A DNA stretch of 5,238 bases, from NCBI GenBank assembly GCA_051877215.1, contig JBJEIR010000032.1, positions 1 through 5,238 of the forward strand, read 5' to 3'. A program made the position numbers and the translations under genes. Numbering within the stretch: the first letter of the stretch is position 1; each line of letters opens with the position of its first letter. Origin of the DNA: RGIG1959 sp051877215. Lineage in GTDB: Bacteria; Bacillota; Clostridia; Oscillospirales; Acutalibacteraceae. Below the pieces are notes generated by a model that worked only from the letters and a program-made list of their open reading frames with translations, made no database searches and was not told the origin of the DNA. This document shows positions 1-5,238 of the stretch, piece after piece.

Positions 1-1180
1 AGGCGGCCGCCTCCATAAGCGCCCCCGGCGTGCTGCCGTAAAAATGTGACTCAACCAGCAGATTGGCGCTCGACTCAATGCTGTTGAGCTGGGCAAGCAG
101 GCGCCCGTAAAGCGCCACTTGCGCTTCCGAGAAGCGCTCTTTATCCATGCCGTCCTTCCGTAGGCGGGCAAGCTCCTCAAAGAGCGCCTCCCGCACCTGC
201 GACGGATCGCAGCTTTCGCCGCCGAACAAGAACATGGCAAAGCCGCGCCCTTCAAAAAATTCGCCCTCAAAGGTATCGTTGATCAGCCCTTTTTCCATCA
301 ACTGCGCATACAGCGGCGAGGACAGACCGCAAAGCAGCTGCACAAGCACCTCTGCGGCCGCCAATTCCTTCGGCGAAAGATAAAGGGTGTTCATCGGACA
401 TTTGAACCCGACATAAAAAAGCGGCGCAGAAACCGGCATCCGATCCTCTACAAAGGGGGCTGCCGCCCGATTGGGTTCATCGACAAGCATCGTATCCAAA
501 GAGAGCGGTTTTGCGGGGTGCAAAACACGGTCTGCAACAGCCAGCACCTGCTCTTTCGTCACATTTCCGGTCACGACAAGCACCATATTATGCAGATTGT
601 AAAAGGTATTATAGCAATCATATAGCAGCTCGGGTGTGATATGCGAAATAGATTCCACCGTGCCCGCAATATCCACCCGCACAGGATGCTTTTCATACAT
701 GGTTTGAAGCAGATTGAACAGCACCCGTCTGCCCGGATCATCATCACACATCCGAATTTCCTGCCCGATGATGCCCTGCTCCTTTTGTACCGTCTGTTCC
801 GTGAAATAGGGCTTTTGAACAAAATCGAGCAGAATTTCCAGCGACTCCTCAAAATGATCGGAGCAGCTGAACAGATACGCCGTCTCGTCAAAGCTGGTGA
901 ACGCATTGGCGTTTGCGCCCGTCTGTGCATAACGGGCAAACGCGTCGCAGTCCTCGTTTTCAAACAGCTTATGCTCTAAATAATGCGCGATGCCCGCAGG
1001 GACCTCGATATGTCTGCCGTCCTTGACAAACGCGGTATCCACAGAACCGTAGCGCGTGGCAAACATCGCATAGGACGAGCGAAAGCCCTTTTTCGGATCA
1101 ATCAGAATCGTCAGCCCCGAAGGGTGCTCAAGCTTCTGCACCTGCTCACCGGTCATTAAGGAAAAGGTCGTCTCTTTCAT
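1..1180 (-). CDS. ymfH: YmfH-like M16B zinc metallopeptidase, catalytic subunit (C-terminus cut by window edge)
   Basis: This gene reads leftwards from an ATG at 1180-1178, and 393 codons are visible before base 1. YmfH-type proteins are usually about 430 residues, so roughly 35 C-terminal residues are missing. The protein has the inverzincin signature HYLEH at residues 66-70, with H66 and H70 as zinc ligands and E69 as the catalytic base. A glutamate pair, E134 and E141, lies seven residues apart; by comparison with mitochondrial processing peptidase beta, E141 is the third zinc ligand. The second M16 domain begins around residue 245 and includes a stretch of the form SSPLYAQLMEKGLI. No signal peptide is visible, so it is probably cytoplasmic. 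An AAGGAGG ribosome site at 1192-1198 lies inside the end of the upstream ymfF, and the genes are three bases apart, so they are almost certainly co-transcribed and translationally linked. In Bacillus the ymfF-ymfH pair is named for an association with EF-P 5-aminopentanol modification, but its substrate is not established. AlbF or PqqL-like peptidases are less likely because no peptide-maturation genes are visible. Confidence 0.85.
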   Translation of the reverse strand, partial: MKETTFSLMTGEQVQKLEHPSGLTILIDPKKGFRSSYAMFATRYGSVDTAFVKDGRHIEVPAGIAHYLEHKLFENEDCDAFARYAQTGANANAFTSFDETAYLFSCSDHFEESLEILLDFVQKPYFTEQTVQKEQGIIGQEIRMCDDDPGRRVLFNLLQTMYEKHPVRVDIAGTVESISHITPELLYDCYNTFYNLHNMVLVVTGNVTKEQVLAVADRVLHPAKPLSLDTMLVDEPNRAAAPFVEDRMPVSAPLFYVGFKCPMNTLYLSPKELAAAEVLVQLLCGLSSPLYAQLMEKGLINDTFEGEFFEGRGFAMFLFGGESCDPSQVREALFEELARLRKDGMDKERFSEAQVALYGRLLAQLNSIESSANLLVESHFYGSTPGALMEAAA

Positions 1181-1183
1181 CCT

Positions 1184-2461
1184 TCAATTTCCCTCCTTAT
1201 CCGTCGGTGTGAGCATATAAATACAGTCGAGCGAAATGGTTGCGGCGGCGTCGAGCACCTGCTGACGCGTGACCGCCCTCACCGCCTGCGCCACATCCTC
1301 CGGACTGCGCAAAGCGGAGCTGTTTCCCTGTGCCGCGTACCACGACGCGGTTGCCGGCGCGGAATCCTCCGACCCCAAAAGCGAGTCAAGAACGCTCAGC
1401 CGCGCATTTTCAAGCGCCTGTTCATCAAACTCGCCGTTTTTCAGCGCGGAAAGCTGGCGCAAAATCTCCTCCTGTGCACGGGAAAGCATCTTTTTTTCCA
1501 CCCCGCTGTCAATCAGCAAAATCCCTTTTTGGCGGTCGTAGGAGGAAAGGCAGTAATAGCAAAGGCTGTTCTTTTCGCGCACATTCAAAAACAAAAGCGA
1601 ATGAGGCGTTCCGCCGAGCACGGCGCATGCAAGCCGCATCGCGTCGACCAGCGGATGCGTCCCGTGCACCGGCGTGCGAAGGCCGAGCACCAGCTGACAT
1701 TGATTGACATCCATGGTTTCGACCTGCTCGGCAACGGCTTTCCTGGCGTCGGCCGTGATGACCGGCGGCAGGCGATCGGGTGCGCGGTCTTTGAGGCGGT
1801 CGGCAAAGGCTTTCTCCGCCTTTTGCGCGCCCTCCCGCCCATGATAAATGATCTGCATCGGCGCTTTTTGAAGCATCAGGCGCCACGCCTGCGTCAATTC
1901 CGCGGCGGTCAGCGCGCCAACCGTTTCTTTCGTCCCGTAACAGGAGACGGCATACGGCTCTCTCCCGCAAATCAGGCGTTCACACTGCTTGCGTGCATAG
2001 CGGCGTTTGTCGTTGATCTGCGCCGCTATGGTTTCCAGCGCACAGCGCTTCTCCTGCTCCACATCCTGCGCGCGAAAAACGCCGTTTTCAAGCGGCGGCT
2101 CAAACAGCAGCGACAGCATGAGCTGCGCGCAGTGCTCCGACACGGCTTCTCCGTTCAACGCGAATCGATCATCGAGCCATGTCATGGCAAGCGTGATCAC
2201 CTGCGTTTCCCCCGCCCGCGAAACAGACGCGCTCACATGCGCGCCGTATAAACGGTCGAGCTCGCGGTGAAAGGCCGTCATATTCGGAAAAGCGCGGCAG
2301 CCCCGCCGCAGCAAAAACGGCAGCACCGCATACGCCCCCGCCGTTTTTTCGTCAAGCGGCATATAAAAGCTGACGGTCAGACGGGTGGTGGTAAAACGGT
2401 CGTCGTCAACAGACAAAAAGGTCACGCCGTTTGCAGGCGTGGATATCACAGGCTGTGCCAA
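1184..2461 (-). CDS. ymfF: YmfF-like M16B peptidase homologue, non-catalytic subunit
   Basis: This is a 425-residue protein, close to the usual YmfF length of about 425. The reading frame stays open upstream to 2854, but the chosen start is a TTG at 2461-2459. It has a GGAGGG ribosome site six bases upstream (2468-2473), and it places the first M16 beta-strand (RLTVSFYMPL, residues 27-36) about where family members have it. An ATG farther upstream would force translation across the promoter region. Where active M16 enzymes carry HxxEH, this protein has only a degenerate stretch (residues 47-72, including FHRELDRLYG), so no zinc site is expected. The C-terminal half keeps the M16B substrate-binding signature LFLNVREKNSLCYYC, with R295 and Y302/Y303. 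It probably pairs with the downstream YmfH, supplying the R/Y element while YmfH supplies zinc chemistry. That is family-based inference. The protein appears soluble, without a signal peptide or membrane segment. Confidence 0.83.
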   Translation of the reverse strand: MAQPVISTPANGVTFLSVDDDRFTTTRLTVSFYMPLDEKTAGAYAVLPFLLRRGCRAFPNMTAFHRELDRLYGAHVSASVSRAGETQVITLAMTWLDDRFALNGEAVSEHCAQLMLSLLFEPPLENGVFRAQDVEQEKRCALETIAAQINDKRRYARKQCERLICGREPYAVSCYGTKETVGALTAAELTQAWRLMLQKAPMQIIYHGREGAQKAEKAFADRLKDRAPDRLPPVITADARKAVAEQVETMDVNQCQLVLGLRTPVHGTHPLVDAMRLACAVLGGTPHSLLFLNVREKNSLCYYCLSSYDRQKGILLIDSGVEKKMLSRAQEEILRQLSALKNGEFDEQALENARLSVLDSLLGSEDSAPATASWYAAQGNSSALRSPEDVAQAVRAVTRQQVLDAAATISLDCIYMLTPTDKEGN

Positions 2462-2467
2462 TCCGAT

Positions 2468-2473
2468 CCCTCC
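2468..2473 (-). promoter_or_regulatory. Ribosome binding site selecting the TTG start of ymfF
   Basis: GGAGGG on the minus strand lies six bases before the TTG at 2461-2459. It decides the start: the frame has no in-frame ATG between here and the M16 domain, and the next upstream in-frame codons lie in the promoter region. The similarly spaced strong sites of the neighbouring genes support the choice. Confidence 0.7.
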
Positions 2474-2515
2474 GTATCGTATCTTTACGGTTAGACATTT
2501 TATCCTTTGAGATAT

Positions 2516-2524
2516 AGTATACCA
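2516..2524 (-). promoter_or_regulatory. Candidate extended -10 promoter for ymfF-ymfH
   Basis: The minus strand reads TGGTATACT here: a TATACT -10 hexamer (2521-2516) preceded by TG one base upstream, the extended -10 form of a vegetative sigma-A promoter. No good -35 hexamer is seen at 16-18 bases, as is common for extended -10 promoters. Transcription would begin near 2509, giving a leader of about 48 bases before the TTG start of ymfF. A T8/A8 tract at 2557-2564 lies upstream and could act as an UP-like element. This was called by eye only. Confidence 0.5.
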
Positions 2525-2652
2525 ATTCCCGACCGAAAAGAAAAGAGCGCGGCGGATTTTTTTTACAATATTTATGTGCAGTCGCCTTTCGGCCCGCCGT
2601 TCATAGCCATTGCAAAAAATGCGCGGCGGCACTGGAATTTCCCGCACCGATA

Positions 2653-2661
2653 TGATATACT
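2653..2661 (+). promoter_or_regulatory. Candidate extended -10 promoter for the reductase-ECF-DUF1893 operon
   Basis: TGATATACT gives a TATACT hexamer at 2656-2661 with TG one base upstream, the same extended -10 architecture as the divergent ymfF promoter. The -35 position has only a weak match (TGGAAT at 2633-2638, 17-base spacer). Transcription would start near 2668, leaving a leader of about 65 bases. That leader is too short for most riboswitches, and no clear attenuator hairpin is seen in it. Confidence 0.5.
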
Positions 2662-2732
2662 GAAAACCGACCGAAAGACCGCCCCAAAGGGTGTATCCCG
2701 CGGCGACCCGACTTAGGAAAGGAGATACCGAA

Positions 2733-3869
2733 ATGGACGAGAAAACAGAGGCAAAAAAGCTGGGCTTCGGGCTTATGCGTCTGCCGCTGACGAACGCTGA
2801 TGATGAAGCCAGCATCGACCTGCAAAAAACGCAGGAAATGGTCGATTTGTTCATAGAGCGCGGCTTTACCTATTTTGATACGGCGTGGATGTACTGTGGC
2901 TTTGCCAGCGAAAGCGCCGTCAAAAAAGTGCTGGTCGACCGTTATCCGCGTGACCGCTTTACACTCGCCACCAAGCTGCATTCAAACTTTATCAAAACCA
3001 AGGAAGACCGCGACCGTATTTTTAACGAACAGCTTCGCAAAACGGGCGTCGAGTATTTTGATTATTATCTGATTCACGATGTAGGCGCCGAGCACTATGA
3101 AATCTATCAGGCGCTCGAATGCTTTGATTGGCTGCGTGAGAAGAAAGCGCAGGGGCTTGTGCGCAACATCGGTTTTTCGTTTCACGATCATGCGGCACTG
3201 CTCGACCGCATACTGAACGAACAGCCCGGGTTGGATTTTGTCCAGCTTCAGATCAATTATCTCGACTGGGACAGCGAAGGCGTGCAGTCCCGTAAATGCT
3301 ATGAGACGGCGCGAAAGCACGGATTGCCCGTAATCGTGATGGAGCCGGTAAAGGGCGGCACGCTGGCACAGCTTCCCAAAGAGGCGGCGGCGCTGCTGCA
3401 GCATCAGCACCCCGACTGGTCCGTTCCCTCCTGGGCGATTCGCTTTGCGGCGGGACTGCCGGGGGTCATGATGGTGCTCAGCGGCATGAGCAATATGGAG
3501 CAGGTTCTCGACAACACCTCATATATGTCATCGTTTTCGCCGCTGACCGAACAGGAAACCGACACCTTGCGGCAGGTGGTGGATACCATCAACCGCAACA
3601 TTGCCATCGCCTGCACCGGCTGCTCTTACTGCACCGACGGCTGTCCCATGAGCATTGCGATTCCCCGCTATTTTTCGCTTTACAACGCCGATAAGCAGGA
3701 AATCGAAGGAAAAGGCTGGACAATTCAGCGCGGCTATTACGACAATCTGACCAAGGTGTTCGGCAAGGCCGGTGACTGCATCGCCTGCGGGCAGTGTGAA
3801 AGCGCTTGTCCGCAGCATCTGCCGATTATCCGCCATTTAAAAGAAGTGGCGGCACATTTTGAGCGGTAA
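2733..3869 (+). CDS. Aldo/keto reductase with C-terminal 2x[4Fe-4S] ferredoxin domain
   Basis: This is a 378-residue protein. The start is the ATG at 2733, with an AAAGGAG ribosome site (2718-2724) eight bases upstream; an in-frame ATG at 2691 lacks such a site. Residues 8 to about 275 form the aldo/keto reductase TIM barrel, with the complete catalytic tetrad visible: D49 and Y54 (FDTAWMY), K81 (LATKL) and H115 (YLIHDV). The stretch VLSGMSNMEQ (248-257) is the usual cofactor-side motif near the end of the barrel. The C-terminus carries two full Cx2Cx2Cx3CP clusters, C294/C297/C300/C304 and C349/C352/C355/C359, each expected to bind [4Fe-4S]. This fusion is a known clostridial and archaeal family. 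It is presumed to move electrons between NAD(P)H and a carbonyl substrate or a ferredoxin-type partner, in the cytoplasm of an anaerobe. The physiological substrate is unknown. It is the first gene of a three-gene operon, with 33 bases before the ECF S component. Family assignment is very secure, substrate not. Confidence 0.95.
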   Translation: MDEKTEAKKLGFGLMRLPLTNADDEASIDLQKTQEMVDLFIERGFTYFDTAWMYCGFASESAVKKVLVDRYPRDRFTLATKLHSNFIKTKEDRDRIFNEQLRKTGVEYFDYYLIHDVGAEHYEIYQALECFDWLREKKAQGLVRNIGFSFHDHAALLDRILNEQPGLDFVQLQINYLDWDSEGVQSRKCYETARKHGLPVIVMEPVKGGTLAQLPKEAAALLQHQHPDWSVPSWAIRFAAGLPGVMMVLSGMSNMEQVLDNTSYMSSFSPLTEQETDTLRQVVDTINRNIAIACTGCSYCTDGCPMSIAIPRYFSLYNADKQEIEGKGWTIQRGYYDNLTKVFGKAGDCIACGQCESACPQHLPIIRHLKEVAAHFER

Positions 3870-3902
3870 ACCCGCTAAAAAAAGAAAGGAAGCCGATTTG
3901 TC

Positions 3903-4466
3903 ATGTCAAACGACAGTCTCGTGCGGGCGGCACGCAAGCAGCCCGTGTCGCTTAAAAAACAAACTCTCGCCGCGCTTGCCGCTCTTGCGGCGGCGGTGGC
4001 GCTCCCGCAGCTTTTTCATGTCATGGGCGCGGTGTCCGGGCTGGGCACGGCGCTTGGGGAAGCCTTTTTGCCGATGCATTTGCCCATCATATTGGTGGGA
4101 CTGCTCGCAGGCCCCTATGCCGGCGCCGCGGCGGGTGCTTTGGCGCCGCTTGTGAGCTTTTTCCTTTCGGGCATGCCGGGACCTGCTATGCTGCCCTTTA
4201 TGATGATCGAGCTGTGCATTTACGGCCTTGTATCCGGGCTGCTACGCCGCACGCGGCTCCCGGTTATCGTCAAGGTGCTGATCGTGCAGGCGGCGGGTCG
4301 CGCCGTGCGCGCCGCCGCGATCGTATCGGCGGTCAGCCTTTTCGGGTATGAGGGCATTCAGATCTCCGTGATATGGACCAGCATTGCCGCGGGCATTTTC
4401 GGTTTGGCGCTGCAATGGACGCTGGTGCCGCTCGCCGTCTACCGCATAGAAGGGCTGCAAAAATGA
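3903..4466 (+). CDS. ECF transporter S component (substrate-binding membrane subunit), substrate unknown
   Basis: This is a 187-residue, strongly hydrophobic protein starting at the ATG at 3903, with a GAAAGGAAG ribosome site at 3884-3892. After a short basic N-terminus (RAARK...LKK, residues 8-19), which is expected to be cytoplasmic, hydrophobic segments lie at about 20-42, 55-70, 72-90, 95-114, 119-147 and 154-180. This matches the five or six helices of energy-coupling-factor S components. The motif LPMHLPIILVGLLAGPYAG (56-74), then APLVSFFLSGMPGP and a conserved MMIELCIYGLVSG (100-112), is typical of the ECF_trnsprt family. Such proteins bind a vitamin or other micronutrient and dock with a shared EcfA-EcfA'-EcfT module. 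No ATPase or EcfT gene is in the window, so this would be a group II system using a module encoded elsewhere. Specificity cannot be assigned from the sequence. It overlaps the next gene by four bases. Confidence 0.85.
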   Translation: MSNDSLVRAARKQPVSLKKQTLAALAALAAAVALPQLFHVMGAVSGLGTALGEAFLPMHLPIILVGLLAGPYAGAAAGALAPLVSFFLSGMPGPAMLPFMMIELCIYGLVSGLLRRTRLPVIVKVLIVQAAGRAVRAAAIVSAVSLFGYEGIQISVIWTSIAAGIFGLALQWTLVPLAVYRIEGLQK

Positions 4467-4912
4467 GCGACGATCTGAGCCGTGCGCGCGCACTGCTGCA
4501 AAGCGGCGGCTACACCTGTGTGCTGTGCCGCAAGGAAGAGACCGCATACAGCAAAGAACGCGGCATTCAGCCGCTGCTGTCATGGTGGGAAGAAGGGCGC
4601 CGCTTTTCCGGCTTTTGCGCCGCTGACAGGGTGGTCGGCAAGGCGGCGGCATGTTTATATGTGCTGCTGGGTGTACAGGCGGTGTATGCGTGCGTCATGA
4701 GCGAAGCCGCCCAAAAGCTGCTGCTGCAAAACGGCATTGCCGCGTCTGCAAGCACGCTGACCGCCGCTATTCGCAACCGCTTGGGAGACGGGCTTTGCCC
4801 CATGGAAGCGGCAGTACGGGATATAGAAGAGCCAAAGCAGGCTCCCGCCCGTTTGCGCGCTCGTTTGCAGCAGCTTCAAACGGCAAGCGGTAAGGCAGGA
4901 ACGAAACGGTAG
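4463..4912 (+). CDS. DUF1893 family protein (TM1506-like, cytidine deaminase fold)
   Basis: This is a 149-residue protein whose ATG (4463-4465) overlaps the ECF S component's TGA in an ATGA junction, indicating translational coupling. There is no strong ribosome site of its own, although AGGGCTGCAA lies just upstream. DUF1893 hallmarks run the whole length: YTCVLC (17-22), RGIQPLLSW (33-41), AADRVVGKAAACLYVLLGV (53-71), VMSEAA (78-83), NGI (90-92), IRNRLGDGLCPMEAAV (103-118) and DIEEP (120-124). Members share a cytidine-deaminase-like fold. The ADRVVGKAAA element appears to sit where active deaminases have H/C-A-E, and CPME resembles the PCxxC region but with a single cysteine. Enzymatic deamination is therefore uncertain. 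No characterised function is known to me. The C-terminal 25 residues are basic, alanine/glutamine-rich and probably helical. Family assignment is confident, and biochemical role is open. Confidence 0.88.
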   Translation: MSDDLSRARALLQSGGYTCVLCRKEETAYSKERGIQPLLSWWEEGRRFSGFCAADRVVGKAAACLYVLLGVQAVYACVMSEAAQKLLLQNGIAASASTLTAAIRNRLGDGLCPMEAAVRDIEEPKQAPARLRARLQQLQTASGKAGTKR

Positions 4913-5017
4913 TCCTATTCCCCTATCCCCCCGCTCAATCTATATAAGCGTGCCGCGGGCGTTTGCTCTTGGAGCGTCCTTTCCCCCGTATTTTTAATGA
5001 GTATTCGGCAATATATG

Positions 5018-5059
5018 TCCCCGGTCATATGGGTTTCACCATTTGACCGGGGAATTTTT
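5018..5059 (+). terminator. Intrinsic (rho-independent) terminator of the plus-strand operon
   Basis: The arm TCCCCGGTCA (5018-5027) pairs perfectly with TGACCGGGGA (5044-5053). After one T-T mismatch (5028/5043) the stem continues with ATGG (5029-5032) against CCAT (5039-5042), closing on a six-base loop. The hairpin is followed by a T5 run at 5055-5059. It lies about 105 bases after the DUF1893 stop and should end the reductase-ECF-DUF1893 transcript. No A-tract on the left suggests it works in one direction only. Confidence 0.9.
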
Positions 5060-5238
5060 CGGCGGTTTTATACCCTTGAAAAGCACATTTGCAAGCCGCT
5101 GTGTCCCGTTCACCTAAAATCACAAAATACCGCTTATATTCTTACCTTTAATAATCTACTGACTTTTTACTGACTTTGATGTGCTATTTTGTGCTTTTTT
5201 ACGCTTAAATTTGTAAATCTAAAAAGTCGAAAAATCCC
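5060..5238. other. AT-rich gene-free tail after the terminator
   Basis: Together with 4913-5017, this completes a 326-base stretch without a recognisable gene. Up to the terminator it is ordinary spacer DNA. Beyond about 5100 the base composition changes abruptly: roughly 70% A+T by counting bases 5101-5220, against GC-rich coding DNA elsewhere in the window. I found no tRNA, no open frame of convincing length on either strand and no clear promoter. On the minus strand a frame open from the window edge ends at a TAA after about 23 codons with no recognisable family motif; it could be the very end of a gene lying to the right, but there is no support for that. Confidence 0.6.
5158..5200. repeat. 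Short direct repeats at about 10-11 base spacing
   Basis: ACTGACTTT occurs at 5158-5166 and again at 5169-5177 (period 11). They are followed directly by GTGCTATTTT (5181-5190) and GTGCTTTTTT (5191-5200), an imperfect tandem pair with period 10. An inverted copy of GACTTTTTA (5161-5169) appears as TAAAAAGTC at 5220-5228. T-tracts recur about once per helical turn, so intrinsic curvature is plausible. Such arrays are seen in regulator-binding regions and in integrase arm sites, but nothing here distinguishes these. Confidence 0.55.

Noticed and set aside
571..979. Overlapping open frames on both strands inside ymfH (minus 571-963, plus 641-979)
   Set aside because: The ymfH frame in this region carries continuous M16 homology including the catalytic residues. 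The alternatives have no family motif and no credible ribosome site.
1529..2251. A 240-codon open frame on the plus strand antisense to ymfF
   Set aside because: It is arginine- and histidine-rich with no recognisable domain and lies fully opposite a well-supported M16 gene. In GC-rich DNA such frames arise as mirror images of real codons.
1..2461. AlbE/AlbF-type bacteriocin-maturation peptidase pair
   Set aside because: No radical-SAM enzyme, precursor peptide or ABC exporter gene is visible nearby, and gene order and lengths fit YmfF-YmfH better. The region left of base 1 is unseen, so this is not fully excluded.
2662..2732. A riboswitch in the reductase operon leader
   Set aside because: The leader is only about 65 bases and I could not draw a conserved aptamer or a terminator/antiterminator pair in it.
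2462..2854. N-terminal extension of ymfF to an ATG at 2854
   Set aside because: It would run through both candidate promoters and into the divergent reductase gene, and adds about 131 residues with no M16 similarity. The TTG at 2461 with GGAGGG gives the expected protein length.
4373..4462. 30-residue N-terminal extension of the DUF1893 protein from an ATG at 4373
   Set aside because: The extension is antisense-like, arginine-rich sequence overlapping the ECF gene. DUF1893 homology starts right after the ATG at 4463, which forms a standard ATGA coupling junction.

Overview
The window looks like chromosomal core and semi-core DNA from a moderately GC-rich member of the Firmicutes, most likely a Clostridia (Oscillospiraceae-type) gut anaerobe. 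The evidence is strong purine-rich Shine-Dalgarno sites ahead of every gene, one TTG start, a YmfF/YmfH peptidase pair, an aldo/keto reductase with a ferredoxin tail, a solitary ECF-transporter S component and a DUF1893 protein. The exact taxon cannot be read from the sequence.

Left half, minus strand (bases 1 to about 2524): a two-gene operon reads leftwards. ymfF, the zinc-motif-less M16-family subunit, starts at a TTG at 2461. ymfH, the subunit with an intact HxxEH site, starts at 1180, three bases after the ymfF stop, and runs off the window at base 1. The pair resembles other two-subunit M16B proteases in which one partner keeps the catalytic zinc site and the other has lost it.

Middle (2462-2732): a 271-base divergent intergenic region. 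Each direction has a candidate extended -10 promoter (TGnTATACT). Two short direct repeats lie between or next to the promoters.

Right half, plus strand (2733-4912): a compact three-gene operon encodes an aldo/keto reductase with two C-terminal [4Fe-4S] clusters, a small integral-membrane ECF S component, and a DUF1893 (TM1506-like, cytidine-deaminase-fold) protein. The last two overlap by ATGA. A strong intrinsic terminator at 5018-5059 closes the operon.

Tail (5060-5238): about 180 bases of much more AT-rich DNA with no gene. It holds short repeats at roughly one-helical-turn spacing, which may mark a regulatory region or a recombination or mobile-element junction just outside the window.

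Functionally, the left operon is probably a proteolytic or processing pair, named by homology for an association with EF-P modification. The right operon suggests import of a small, unidentified molecule coupled to an oxidoreductase and a deaminase-fold protein. I see no CRISPR array, tRNA, rRNA, transposase or defence system, and no clearly novel system. The most open questions are the joint function of the right operon and the nature of the AT-rich tail.
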